Source of the DNA: an uncultured Eubacteriales bacterium
Lineage (GTDB): Bacteria; Bacillota_A; Clostridia; Oscillospirales; Acutalibacteraceae
Direction: 5' to 3'
Assembly (NCBI GenBank): GCA_934454005.1
Contig: CAKSGI010000035.1
Location: 1-13,686, forward strand
Length of the DNA: 13,686 nt
This document shows, piece by piece, positions 1 to 6,224 of this stretch. Below the pieces are notes generated by a model. The model was not told the DNA's origin. It ran no database searches and was given only the letters and a program-made list of their open reading frames with translations. Position 1 is the first letter of the stretch; each line of letters begins with the position of its first letter. The position numbers and the translations under genes were made by a program.

Positions 1-794
1 GCCATGCCCTTTAAGCCAAAACCTGCCGATACCGCCAAAGCACAAGCCGATATCCTAGCTCCTACATAGGATTCGTAAAGATCTGCTCCCATGCCAGCTA
101 CATCACCAACATTATCACCAACATTATCAGCTATAACAGCTGGATTTCTTGGATCATCTTCAGGAATTGAATTTTCAACTTTACCAACAAGATCTGCTCC
201 AACATCTGCAGCCTTTGTAAATATTCCACCACCAACTCTTGCAAATAAAGCCATTGCAGATGCACCCATACCAAAAGTTAGCATAGCGGACGATATAGCC
301 TGAGCTTGCTGTTCAATAGTTAAATCTTTATAAAAAAATCTTAGTATATAATACCATATGGACATATCTAGCATTCCAAGGCCAACCACAGTAAATCCCA
401 TTACTGCACCAGCAGAAAAAGCAACCTTTAAACCTTTATTAAGGCTTTTTTGCGCTGCTGTTGCGGTCCTAGAATTAGCCTGTGTTGCAATTTTCATACC
501 AATATATCCAGACAATGCAGAAAAAAATCCTCCGGTAACAAATGCAACTGGAATAAATGGATTAACAAGCTTAAAAACTGCTAACATACCAAGAACTACA
601 AACATAATTGCAAAAAATATAGAAACCCCTTTATACTGACGTTTTAAATATGCGCTAGCTCCGGTTCTAATAGATAAAGCTATTTTTTTAACCTCATCAA
701 CACCTTCGCCTTCCTTTAAAACTTTCCAGGCCAAAAAACCAGCAAACAATAGCGCTAAAATAGCACCTAATGGAGCCCATAGCATTAAATCCAT
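1..794 (-). CDS. hppA: Membrane-bound ion-translocating pyrophosphatase HppA (N-terminal part; C-terminus beyond left edge)
   Basis: This enzyme hydrolyses cytoplasmic pyrophosphate and uses the energy to pump H+ and/or Na+ across the membrane. Translation of the minus strand gives 264 complete codons from ATG at 794 with no stop before the window edge. A full-length family member is roughly 650-700 residues, so well over half is missing. The family signature DVGADLVGKVE is at about residues 197-207. It is followed by the acidic pyrophosphate/Mg-binding stretch DDPRNPAVIADNVGDNVGD at 213-231 and GADLYESY at 236-243. Hydrophobic helices lie at about residues 5-24, 57-75, 80-100 and 125-145. 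The start is supported by AGAGGTG six bases upstream of the ATG. The C-terminal residues that distinguish K+-dependent from K+-independent types and H+ from Na+ pumps are outside the window, so the ion pumped cannot be stated. The gene is divergent from htpG and has its own putative promoter at 848-875. Confidence 0.96.
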   Translation of the reverse strand, partial: MDLMLWAPLGAILALLFAGFLAWKVLKEGEGVDEVKKIALSIRTGASAYLKRQYKGVSIFFAIMFVVLGMLAVFKLVNPFIPVAFVTGGFFSALSGYIGMKIATQANSRTATAAQKSLNKGLKVAFSAGAVMGFTVVGLGMLDMSIWYYILRFFYKDLTIEQQAQAISSAMLTFGMGASAMALFARVGGGIFTKAADVGADLVGKVENSIPEDDPRNPAVIADNVGDNVGDVAGMGADLYESYVGARISACALAVSAGFGLKGM

Positions 795-847
795 AAAATA
801 CACCTCTTTTATTTTTTATAATTTACGTATAATTACCAGTTATGGTT

Positions 848-875
848 ATTATATCATATATATCATAAAAGTAAA
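848..875 (-). promoter_or_regulatory. Putative sigma-A promoter of hppA
   Basis: On the minus strand there is a TATAAT -10 box (853-848) preceded by TG one base away, which makes it an extended -10. A weaker TTTACT -35 box lies at 875-870 with a 16-base spacer. Transcription would start near 842, giving a leader of about 45-50 bases before the hppA ATG. This is called from consensus match only. Confidence 0.55.
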
Positions 876-944
876 GTAAGAAATTTATTACATCGATGAT
901 TAAATTAGTATTACCGTTTATTTGTAAATAATAATATTATTTTA

Positions 945-973
945 TTGACTTTTTTACATAATAAAGATAAAAT
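945..973 (+). promoter_or_regulatory. Putative sigma-A promoter of htpG
   Basis: TTGACT (945-950) and TAAAAT (968-973) are separated by exactly 17 bases, a close match to the vegetative consensus. The start point would be near 980, about 30 bases before the htpG start, with GGAGGT (997-1002) in between. I see no CIRCE-type inverted repeat, so HrcA control is not indicated. Confidence 0.6.
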
Positions 974-1011
974 TACTCAATAGAAATAAAAAAAACGGAG
1001 GTAGATACAAC

Positions 1012-2841
1012 ATGAACAAAAAAGGTAAAATAGGAGTGAATTCAGAAAATATTTTTCCTGTTATAAAAAAGTGGCTGTATTCTGACAAAGACATTTTTTT
1101 AAGGGAACTAGTTTCTAATAGCTGCGACGCTATCAAAAAACTAGAGAGTCTAATGACCATAGGCGAAGCTAAAGAAGAAAATACTAAACCTAGAATTGAA
1201 GTTATTTTAGATAAAGAAAACAAAACTCTCTGTATAACTGATAACGGTATTGGAATGACCGAAGATGAAGTTGAAAAATATATAACTCAAATAGCTTTTT
1301 CTGGTGCTGAAGACTTTATAAGCAAATATAAAGACAAAACAGATGCTAATACTGGAATTATAGGTCATTTTGGTCTTGGATTTTATTCCGCTTTTATGGT
1401 TTCAGATCTAGTAGAGATAGAAACTCTTTCTTTTAAAGAAAATGCAAAACCTGTACATTGGCAATCTAATGGAAGTACAGATTATGAAATCGATAATGGC
1501 AACAAAACTAGCCATGGAAGCACAATCATCTTGCATATAAATGATGACTCTAAAGAATTTTTAGATGCATTTAAACTAAGAGAAATGCTAAGAAAATATT
1601 GTTACTTTATGCCATACGAAATATACTTTAAAGATTTAAGCGAAACAAAAGAATCTAAAGATAAAACTGAAGAACCTGTTAATAATACAACTCCCCTTTG
1701 GCTTAAACTTCCTAAAGATTGCACTGATGAGGAATATATATCTTTTTACAAAGAAGTCTTTTTCGATTTAAATGATCCTTTGTTTTGGATACATTTAAAT
1801 GTTGATTATCCTTTTAATTTAAAAGGCATTTTATATTTTCCTAAACAAACTAATAAATTAGAAGTAACTCCTGGAGAAATCAAACTATTCAGCAATCAAG
1901 TTTATATAGCAGATAATATTGAAGAAGTCGTTCCTGAATTTTTAATGTTATTAAAAGGAGTAATCGATTGCCCTGATCTACCGCTAAATGTTTCGAGAAG
2001 TTTTTTGCAAAACGATTCAGACGTTGCAAAAATTTCAAGGCATATTTCTAAAAAAGTATCAGACAAATTACATTCTATTTTCAATAAAGATAGAACTCAA
2101 TACGAAAAATATTGGGATGATATATCTCCATTTATAAAGTTTGGATGCATAAAGGATGAGAAATTTTACGATAAAGTAAAAGATATTATTCTTTTCAAAA
2201 CCATAAATGATAAATATTTAACAATCACTGAGTGTCCAAAGTCAGATAGTAAAATATTCTATGTTACAGATGAAAATGTGCAATCTCAATACATTCGTAT
2301 GTTTAAAGAAAATAATAAAGATGCTATTTTATTAACTCATAGCATAGATCAACATTTTATAACATTTTTGGAATACAAAGAAAATGATATTAAATTTACA
2401 AGAATAGATTCTGATATAAGTTCTGATTTAAAGGACTCTACAAACCATCAAGAAGAAACAAACTCAAAAATAATTGACATATTTAAAGAATCTTTAAACA
2501 ATAGTGATCTAGATATTAAACTTGAACATTTAAAATCTTATAATACTCCTGCTATTATACTTATATCTGAAAACGAACGTAGAATGCAGGAAATGAGTGA
2601 AATGTATGGCTCAATGTTTGGAAACATACCAAAAACTAAATCTACGCTTGTATTAAATATGGAAAACAGTGTTATTAAGTCTATACCTGATCTTCCTTCA
2701 GATATCCAAAAAATCACATGCATGCATGTATATGATTTGGCCTTACTAAGCAATAAAAAACTTACATCAAATGAAATGCATAATTTTATAAATCGAAGTG
2801 TAAAAATGCTCGAAATATTATCTAAAAAAAATAAAAGCTAA
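1012..2841 (+). CDS. htpG: Hsp90-family molecular chaperone HtpG
   Basis: HtpG is a cytosolic, homodimeric, ATP-driven chaperone (bacterial Hsp90). The 609-residue product has the N-terminal GHKL ATPase fold. FLRELVSNSCDA at about 29-40 carries the catalytic Glu32 and Mg/nucleotide-binding Asn36, DNGIGMT is at 77-83, and the lid glycine motif GHFGLGF is at 118-124. The middle domain contains the conserved NVSR loop (Arg329), which corresponds to the ATP gamma-phosphate-contacting arginine. The C-terminal dimerisation domain ends with VYDLALL about 35 residues from the stop. The length is slightly below the roughly 620-630 usual for the family. The N-terminus (GVNSENIFPVIKKWLYSDKD) is of the type common in Clostridia rather than the enterobacterial type. 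A strong GGAGGT sits nine bases before the ATG. A small membrane-protein gene follows after 56 bases with no clear terminator, so the two may be cotranscribed. Confidence 0.97.
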   Translation: MNKKGKIGVNSENIFPVIKKWLYSDKDIFLRELVSNSCDAIKKLESLMTIGEAKEENTKPRIEVILDKENKTLCITDNGIGMTEDEVEKYITQIAFSGAEDFISKYKDKTDANTGIIGHFGLGFYSAFMVSDLVEIETLSFKENAKPVHWQSNGSTDYEIDNGNKTSHGSTIILHINDDSKEFLDAFKLREMLRKYCYFMPYEIYFKDLSETKESKDKTEEPVNNTTPLWLKLPKDCTDEEYISFYKEVFFDLNDPLFWIHLNVDYPFNLKGILYFPKQTNKLEVTPGEIKLFSNQVYIADNIEEVVPEFLMLLKGVIDCPDLPLNVSRSFLQNDSDVAKISRHISKKVSDKLHSIFNKDRTQYEKYWDDISPFIKFGCIKDEKFYDKVKDIILFKTINDKYLTITECPKSDSKIFYVTDENVQSQYIRMFKENNKDAILLTHSIDQHFITFLEYKENDIKFTRIDSDISSDLKDSTNHQEETNSKIIDIFKESLNNSDLDIKLEHLKSYNTPAIILISENERRMQEMSEMYGSMFGNIPKTKSTLVLNMENSVIKSIPDLPSDIQKITCMHVYDLALLSNKKLTSNEMHNFINRSVKMLEILSKKNKS

Positions 2842-2844
2842 ACT

Positions 2845-2908
2845 AGTTACAAGAATAAAAGTCGTTTTACAGGGTAACTTAATACCGGTGATGAATTTTG
2901 AAACGACT
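2845..2908 (+). promoter_or_regulatory. Interleaved inverted repeats across the ribosome binding site of the next gene
   Basis: Two perfect inverted repeats interlock here: AGTTAC (2845-2850) with GTAACT (2874-2879), and AGTCGTTT (2860-2867) with AAACGACT (2901-2908). The order of the arms is that of a pseudoknot. The second pair encloses the Shine-Dalgarno region (GGTGAT, 2887-2892) and the TTG start at 2898, so it could limit translation of the small membrane protein. No T-tract follows, which argues against a terminator. Chance pairing in AT-rich DNA is possible. Confidence 0.25.
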
Positions 2909-3296
2909 AAAACAAGATTTAGCAATTTTTATTTCAAGTGGAATTTTATATTGTTTTATCGAAATACTGTGGAGAAGATATACACATTGGACTATGGCTA
3001 TAATAGGTGGATTATGTTTTTTAGTACTTTTTAGAATATTTAATATACTCAAAAATACTCCATTATTTATAAAATGTATAATTGGTTCAGGTGTTATTAC
3101 AAGCATTGAGTTTATTTCTGGATGCATTGTAAATATATGGCTTAGAATGAATGTTTGGGATTATTCTACACTTCCTATAAATGTTTTAGGACAAATATGT
3201 ATTATATATAGCTTTTTATGGGGATTATTATCTATACCTATAGTGTATTTATCAAACAAAATAAATAAATTTCAGACAAAACTTAATCAAAATTAA
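2898..3296 (+). CDS. Small membrane protein, putative ABC-transporter (CmpB-type, PF06541) permease family
   Basis: The product is a 132-residue integral membrane protein with about four hydrophobic helices (roughly residues 8-25, 31-49, 58-78 and 98-119). It shows the hallmarks of the family annotated as putative ABC-transporter type IV or CmpB-like. These are an early WRRYTHWTM-IGG segment (about 25-38), an EFISG motif in helix 3, and the conserved WDYSTLPINVLGQICI stretch followed by WG. Despite the family name no ATPase partner is encoded nearby, and the biochemical role is unknown. I chose TTG at 2898 as the start because GGTGAT lies five bases upstream. The nearby ATG at 2891 is in another frame that does not give this protein. 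The gene follows htpG closely and is closed by the terminator at 3367-3410. Family assignment is fairly secure, function is not. Confidence 0.85.
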   Translation: MKRLKQDLAIFISSGILYCFIEILWRRYTHWTMAIIGGLCFLVLFRIFNILKNTPLFIKCIIGSGVITSIEFISGCIVNIWLRMNVWDYSTLPINVLGQICIIYSFLWGLLSIPIVYLSNKINKFQTKLNQN

Positions 3297-3366
3297 CATT
3301 TAACTCCATAAACTTTTGTAATCCATATTTTATTATTATTAACTATTAAATTGTTGAGTTCAAACT

Positions 3367-3410
3367 AAAGACCATACAGAATTACCAATTATTTTCTGTA
3401 TGGCCTTTTT
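3367..3410 (+). terminator. Intrinsic terminator after the htpG-CmpB-like unit
   Basis: A perfect 10-bp stem (CCATACAGAA 3372-3381 with TTCTGTATGG 3394-3403) closes a 12-base loop. One A-C mismatch then allows four more pairs (AAAG with CTTT). The 3' arm runs straight into TTTTT (3406-3410). It separates the upstream unit from nhaC. Confidence 0.85.
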
Positions 3411-3424
3411 AGCACATTTAATTG

Positions 3425-3453
3425 TTGTAATAAATGTTAATATCCTGTAAAAT
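3425..3453 (+). promoter_or_regulatory. Putative sigma-A promoter of nhaC
   Basis: TTGTAA (3425-3430) and TAAAAT (3448-3453) are spaced by 17 bases, just downstream of the terminator at 3367-3410. The implied leader of about 35 bases contains AAAGGAG (3477-3483), 11 bases before the nhaC ATG. It is a moderate consensus match and leaves no room for a riboswitch. Confidence 0.45.
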
Positions 3454-3494
3454 TAAACTAGTTGATTATGATATTCAAAGGAGTGTAAAAAATA

Positions 3495-5045
3495 ATGGAT
3501 TCAATCCAAGTTGGAGTGCTTTCAATATTACCACCTATAATTGCAATAATTTTAGCACTCATCACTAAAGAAGTTATATCTTCTATTCTTATAGGTATAT
3601 TCTCTGGTGCCTGTATATATTCGTTTAACACTGGTGGAGGAGTAATAAAAGCTGTTGAAGTAACATTTTCTCTTATGTGCGAAAAATTGGGAGATAATGC
3701 TTTTATTATAATATTTTTAGCACTACTAGGAGCTCTCGTTGTTATTATAACAGAAGCCGGTGGCTCTCAAGCTTATGGTAACTGGGCATCGAAAAAAATA
3801 CGTTCAAGATCTCTCACACAATTATCTACTGTAGCTCTTGGGATGTTAATATTTATAGATGATTATTTCAATTGTTTAACTGTTGGAACTGTTATGAGAC
3901 CCGTTACAGATAAACAAAAAATTTCTAGAGTAAAGCTTGCTTATCTCATAGATTCAACTTCAGCACCTATTTGCATTATTGCCCCAATATCCAGTTGGGC
4001 CGCATCCGTTGTATCATATATGGATGGCGTTGGATTAAATGGGATGTCCACATTTGTACAAACCATACCATTTAATTTATATTCTCTACTAACAATAGTA
4101 ACTGTACTTCTTGTTTCTACAAGAAATTTAGATTTTGGTAAAATGGCTATATTCGAAAACAATGCTATAAAAAATGATAACTTGGCAACTGAAATAAAAA
4201 ATAAAAAGGATCATTCTAACAATGACACAACAATAAAAATATCAAATAAAGGAAAGGTAATTGATCTTATTTTACCAATACTATCATTAATAGTCTTCTC
4301 TATACTCTCTATGCTTTATATTGGTGGATACTTTTCAACTAAAATATCTCTATTAGAAGCTTTTAGCAATACAGATTCTGCCCGAGCCATTACTTATGGA
4401 GCATTTGTAGCATTGATAGTAGCATTTATAATGTTTATACCAAGAAAATTATTGTCATTCAAAGAATTCATGGACGGAATAACAGAAGGAATAAAAACTA
4501 TGGTTCCTGCATTTATTATCCTTACACTGGCATGGACAATAAGCGGTATTTGTAGAGATTTATTAAGCACTGGTCAATATGTTGGTGATTTGTTCAAATC
4601 ATCAAATATACCTGTTATGCTATTGCCATGCATCGTTTTTGTAATAGCTGGATTTTTATCATTTGCAATGGGAACATCATGGGGAACTTTTGGCATACTA
4701 ATCCCTATTGTTGTTATGGTTTGTGAAAAAGCTGCCCCGGAATTAATGATTATAACACTTTCTGCTACATTAGCAGGTTCGGTGTTTGGAGATCATTGTT
4801 CTCCAATATCAGATACTACTATATTATCTTCTACTAGTTCTGGATGTAATCATATGGACCACGTGTCTACTCAAATCCCCTATGCATCCTTAGTTGCTTT
4901 TGTTTGCTTTATCGGATATTTAATAGCCGGTATAAGTAAAAACTCAGTAATTACCCTTATATCATCAATTATATTAATATCTATTTTCTTAATGATTTTC
5001 CATAAACTTAGCAATAAAAAACTTCATTTAAACAATAGCAAATGA
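3495..5045 (+). CDS. nhaC: Na+/H+ antiporter, NhaC family
   Basis: This is a polytopic inner-membrane secondary transporter expected to exchange sodium for protons. It is 516 residues long with about a dozen hydrophobic helices and a polar cytoplasmic loop (roughly 215-250, rich in Lys and Asn) in the middle. Family hallmarks are visible: the polar intramembrane IDDYFN motif (about 121-126), DSTSAPICIIAPISSW (about 153-168), and in the second half an HCSPISDTT motif (about 434-442) followed by SSG-NHMDHVSTQIPYA. The paired Asp/Ser/Pro-rich motifs in each half fit an inverted-repeat transporter. Members of this large family can have other substrates (malate/lactate or amino-acid exchange in some branches), so the exact specificity is inferred. 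It is a single-gene unit with its own promoter and ribosome binding site. No clear terminator follows it. Confidence 0.88.
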   Translation: MDSIQVGVLSILPPIIAIILALITKEVISSILIGIFSGACIYSFNTGGGVIKAVEVTFSLMCEKLGDNAFIIIFLALLGALVVIITEAGGSQAYGNWASKKIRSRSLTQLSTVALGMLIFIDDYFNCLTVGTVMRPVTDKQKISRVKLAYLIDSTSAPICIIAPISSWAASVVSYMDGVGLNGMSTFVQTIPFNLYSLLTIVTVLLVSTRNLDFGKMAIFENNAIKNDNLATEIKNKKDHSNNDTTIKISNKGKVIDLILPILSLIVFSILSMLYIGGYFSTKISLLEAFSNTDSARAITYGAFVALIVAFIMFIPRKLLSFKEFMDGITEGIKTMVPAFIILTLAWTISGICRDLLSTGQYVGDLFKSSNIPVMLLPCIVFVIAGFLSFAMGTSWGTFGILIPIVVMVCEKAAPELMIITLSATLAGSVFGDHCSPISDTTILSSTSSGCNHMDHVSTQIPYASLVAFVCFIGYLIAGISKNSVITLISSIILISIFLMIFHKLSNKKLHLNNSK

Positions 5046-5068
5046 TTTTTATACTATAAAATATTTAT

Positions 5069-5097
5069 TTGCATATGTTTTAAATTATTGGTATAAT
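5069..5097 (+). promoter_or_regulatory. Strong sigma-A promoter of yajC
   Basis: TTGCAT (5069-5074) and a perfect TATAAT (5092-5097) are separated by 17 bases, with TG at 5089-5090 making an extended -10 (TGGTATAAT). Transcription would start near 5104, about 25 bases before yajC. It is the best promoter match in the window. Confidence 0.75.
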
Positions 5098-5129
5098 TAA
5101 TTTATAAAATTTGGAGGTGTAAATCTTAA

Positions 5130-5453
5130 ATGGATTTTAATTTTCTTGGAGAGGGCAATCAATTTTGGGCAAATATGTTGATTTCTATTTGTATTTTTGG
5201 AGGAGCATATCTTATCATTTTTAGGCCTCAACAAAAAAAGAAAAAACAAGAAGAAGCTATGAGAAGGGATCTTCAAATAGGTGACGAAATAACCACTATT
5301 GGTGGAATCGTTGGAAAGGTCATTAGCATAAAAAACGATACACAATCTTTAATAATAGAAACAAGCATTGACAGAAGTAAACTACATATTAAAGACTGGG
5401 CAATTGCTAGTAGGGATAATGTAAGACCTGATGAAGCTACTGAAAAAAAATAG
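5130..5453 (+). CDS. yajC: Preprotein translocase accessory subunit YajC
   Basis: YajC is a small single-span membrane protein associated with SecDF and the SecYEG translocon. The 107-residue product has an N-terminal helix (about residues 14-31), then the signature FRPQQKKKKQEE just inside the membrane. A cytoplasmic beta-rich domain follows with LQIGDEITTIGGIVGKV (about 48-64) and ends at DWAIASRDNV. Length and architecture match the family. GGAGGTG (5113-5119) lies ten bases before the ATG. secD and secF, which commonly lie near yajC, are not in this window. Instead the gene is followed by the TIGR04086-type membrane protein and the SCIFF genes, an association common in Clostridia. Confidence 0.95.
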   Translation: MDFNFLGEGNQFWANMLISICIFGGAYLIIFRPQQKKKKQEEAMRRDLQIGDEITTIGGIVGKVISIKNDTQSLIIETSIDRSKLHIKDWAIASRDNVRPDEATEKK

Positions 5454-5490
5454 CAAAACTAAAACTAAATAAAGAATAATTTCAACCTTC

Positions 5491-5522
5491 AAAATAATAT
5501 ATATTACAAACCATATTATTTT
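5491..5522 (+). repeat. AT-only inverted repeat directly before the Shine-Dalgarno of the next gene
   Basis: AAAATAATAT (5491-5500) and ATATTATTTT (5513-5522) are perfect inverted copies around a 12-base loop, and GGAGGT begins at the next base (5523). An RNA hairpin here would abut but not cover the ribosome binding site. I see no convincing separate promoter in this gap. The all-AT composition makes chance a real possibility. Confidence 0.3.
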
Positions 5523-5535
5523 GGAGGTATTTTAA

Positions 5536-5946
5536 TTGAGATCTGACAAAACTATGTCATTAGAAAATAACATACTAAAATCAATTAAAGCAATTCTAAT
5601 TAGCACTATTATTGGTATTTTTATTTCTATGATGGTATTAATAGTCTCCTCATTTTTATTTGTAAAATCTAAAAATTTACCATCATCAGTTATTTCTCCT
5701 TTTACAATAGCTACAAGTGCATTAGGAGCATTTATAAGTGGATATATTAGCTCAAGAATAATAAAAAGTAATGGTTTATTACTTGGAATGATATCTGGCT
5801 TTTTAATGTTTGTTATTATTTTTGTATCTGGATTAATGATGTTTAATGGAGAAATTACAACTTTATCACTTGTCAAATTAACATCTATGCTACTTACTGG
5901 TGCTATAGGCGGAATAGCAGGAGTAAACAAAAAATCTAGAAGATAA
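5536..5946 (+). CDS. TIGR04086-family four-helix membrane protein, SCIFF neighbour
   Basis: The product is a 136-residue, strongly hydrophobic protein with about four membrane helices (roughly residues 18-43, 52-74, 80-103 and 108-130). It has a short polar N-terminus and a basic C-terminal tail (NKKSRR). Glycine-rich helices such as ALGAFISGYISSRI and TGAIGGIAGV fit the uncharacterised TIGR04086 family of Clostridia, which is frequently found between yajC and the SCIFF genes. The start is TTG at 5536, seven bases after GGAGGT (5523-5528). The next in-frame ATG would give MSLENN but lacks a well-placed ribosome binding site. It is probably cotranscribed with yajC, 82 bases upstream. Its function is unknown. 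Position suggests, but does not prove, a role in export of or response to the SCIFF peptide. Confidence 0.82.
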   Translation: MRSDKTMSLENNILKSIKAILISTIIGIFISMMVLIVSSFLFVKSKNLPSSVISPFTIATSALGAFISGYISSRIIKSNGLLLGMISGFLMFVIIFVSGLMMFNGEITTLSLVKLTSMLLTGAIGGIAGVNKKSRR

Positions 5947-5956
5947 AAATTAGGTA

Positions 5957-5985
5957 TTGGAATTTGCAAAATTATATATTATAAT
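5957..5985 (+). promoter_or_regulatory. Putative sigma-A promoter of scfA
   Basis: TTGGAA (5957-5962) and a perfect TATAAT (5980-5985) are spaced by 17 bases. The start point would be near 5992, leaving a leader of about 29 bases with AAGGAGG (6007-6013). The AT-only inverted repeat TATAATATTT (5980-5989) / AAATATTATA (5996-6005) overlaps the -10 box, so most of it would lie outside this transcript. Confidence 0.6.
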
Positions 5986-6020
5986 ATTTATATAAAAATA
6001 TTATATAAGGAGGAATTGTG

Positions 6021-6161
6021 TTGAAACATATTAAAACTATTAATAAAGCTGATCTTAAAAATAGTGCTATAAAGGGCGGTTGCGGAGAATGCCAAGCCTC
6101 GTGCCAGTCAGCATGTAAAACTTCTTGTACTGTTGCAAATCAAAAATGTGAAAGAAAATAG
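6021..6161 (+). CDS. scfA: SCIFF (six-cysteine-in-forty-five) ribosomally made precursor peptide ScfA
   Basis: This is the 46-residue precursor of a thioether-bridged ribosomal peptide, the substrate of the adjacent radical-SAM enzyme ScfB. It begins MKHIKTIN and has six cysteines at 21, 24, 28, 32, 36 and 43 within the segment CGECQASCQSACKTSC-TVANQKC. This is the near-invariant SCIFF pattern of Clostridia. In the characterised Clostridium thermocellum homologue the maturase links Cys32 to Thr37, and both residues are present here at the same numbers. The start is TTG at 6021, with AAGGAGG ending seven bases upstream. An in-frame GTG at 6018 would add one residue not usual for the family. 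The biological role of SCIFF peptides is unsettled, though cell-density signalling has been proposed for related clostridial peptides. The hairpin at 6168-6204 may raise its expression relative to scfB. Confidence 0.96.
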   Translation: MKHIKTINKADLKNSAIKGGCGECQASCQSACKTSCTVANQKCERK

Positions 6162-6167
6162 TTTATC

Positions 6168-6204
6168 TTAAGGGACAGAATAAACTGTCCCTTAAATTTA
6201 TTTT
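6168..6204 (+). terminator. Hairpin between scfA and scfB, probable partial terminator or mRNA-stabilising stem
   Basis: A perfect 11-bp stem (TTAAGGGACAG 6168-6178 with CTGTCCCTTAA 6185-6195) closes a six-base loop AATAAA. It is followed by a broken T-rich tail (ATTTATTTT). The stem is among the most GC-rich short stretches in these gaps. Because scfB follows after only 20 bases and no promoter is visible between them, leaky termination would give more peptide than maturase. That is inference. Confidence 0.7.
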
Positions 6205-6224
6205 AAATTTAAAATGGAGGATTT

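Noticed and set aside
91..639. Two plus-strand open frames in the first 640 bases
   Set aside because: Both lie opposite hppA, whose translation shows the pyrophosphatase signature. Their own translations are low-complexity shadows.
3297..3494. Riboswitch or small RNA upstream of nhaC
   Set aside because: The only structured element is a terminator with a T-tract, a promoter lies after it, and the remaining leader of about 35 bases is too short for a known riboswitch.
5532..5969. Long minus-strand open frame opposite the TIGR04086 gene
   Set aside because: The plus-strand frame has a GGAGGT site and a recognisable four-helix product. The minus frame is its antisense shadow with no ribosome binding site or family resemblance.
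5980..6005. AT-only inverted repeat as a hairpin regulating scfA translation
   Set aside because: Its left arm coincides with a TATAAT box correctly spaced from TTGGAA, so the scfA transcript would start inside the repeat and lack the left arm.
6168..6195. AAGGGACAG/CTGTCCCTT repeat as an insertion-sequence end or attachment site
   Set aside because: There is no matching copy elsewhere in the window, no transposase and no target duplication. A terminator-like hairpin fits better.
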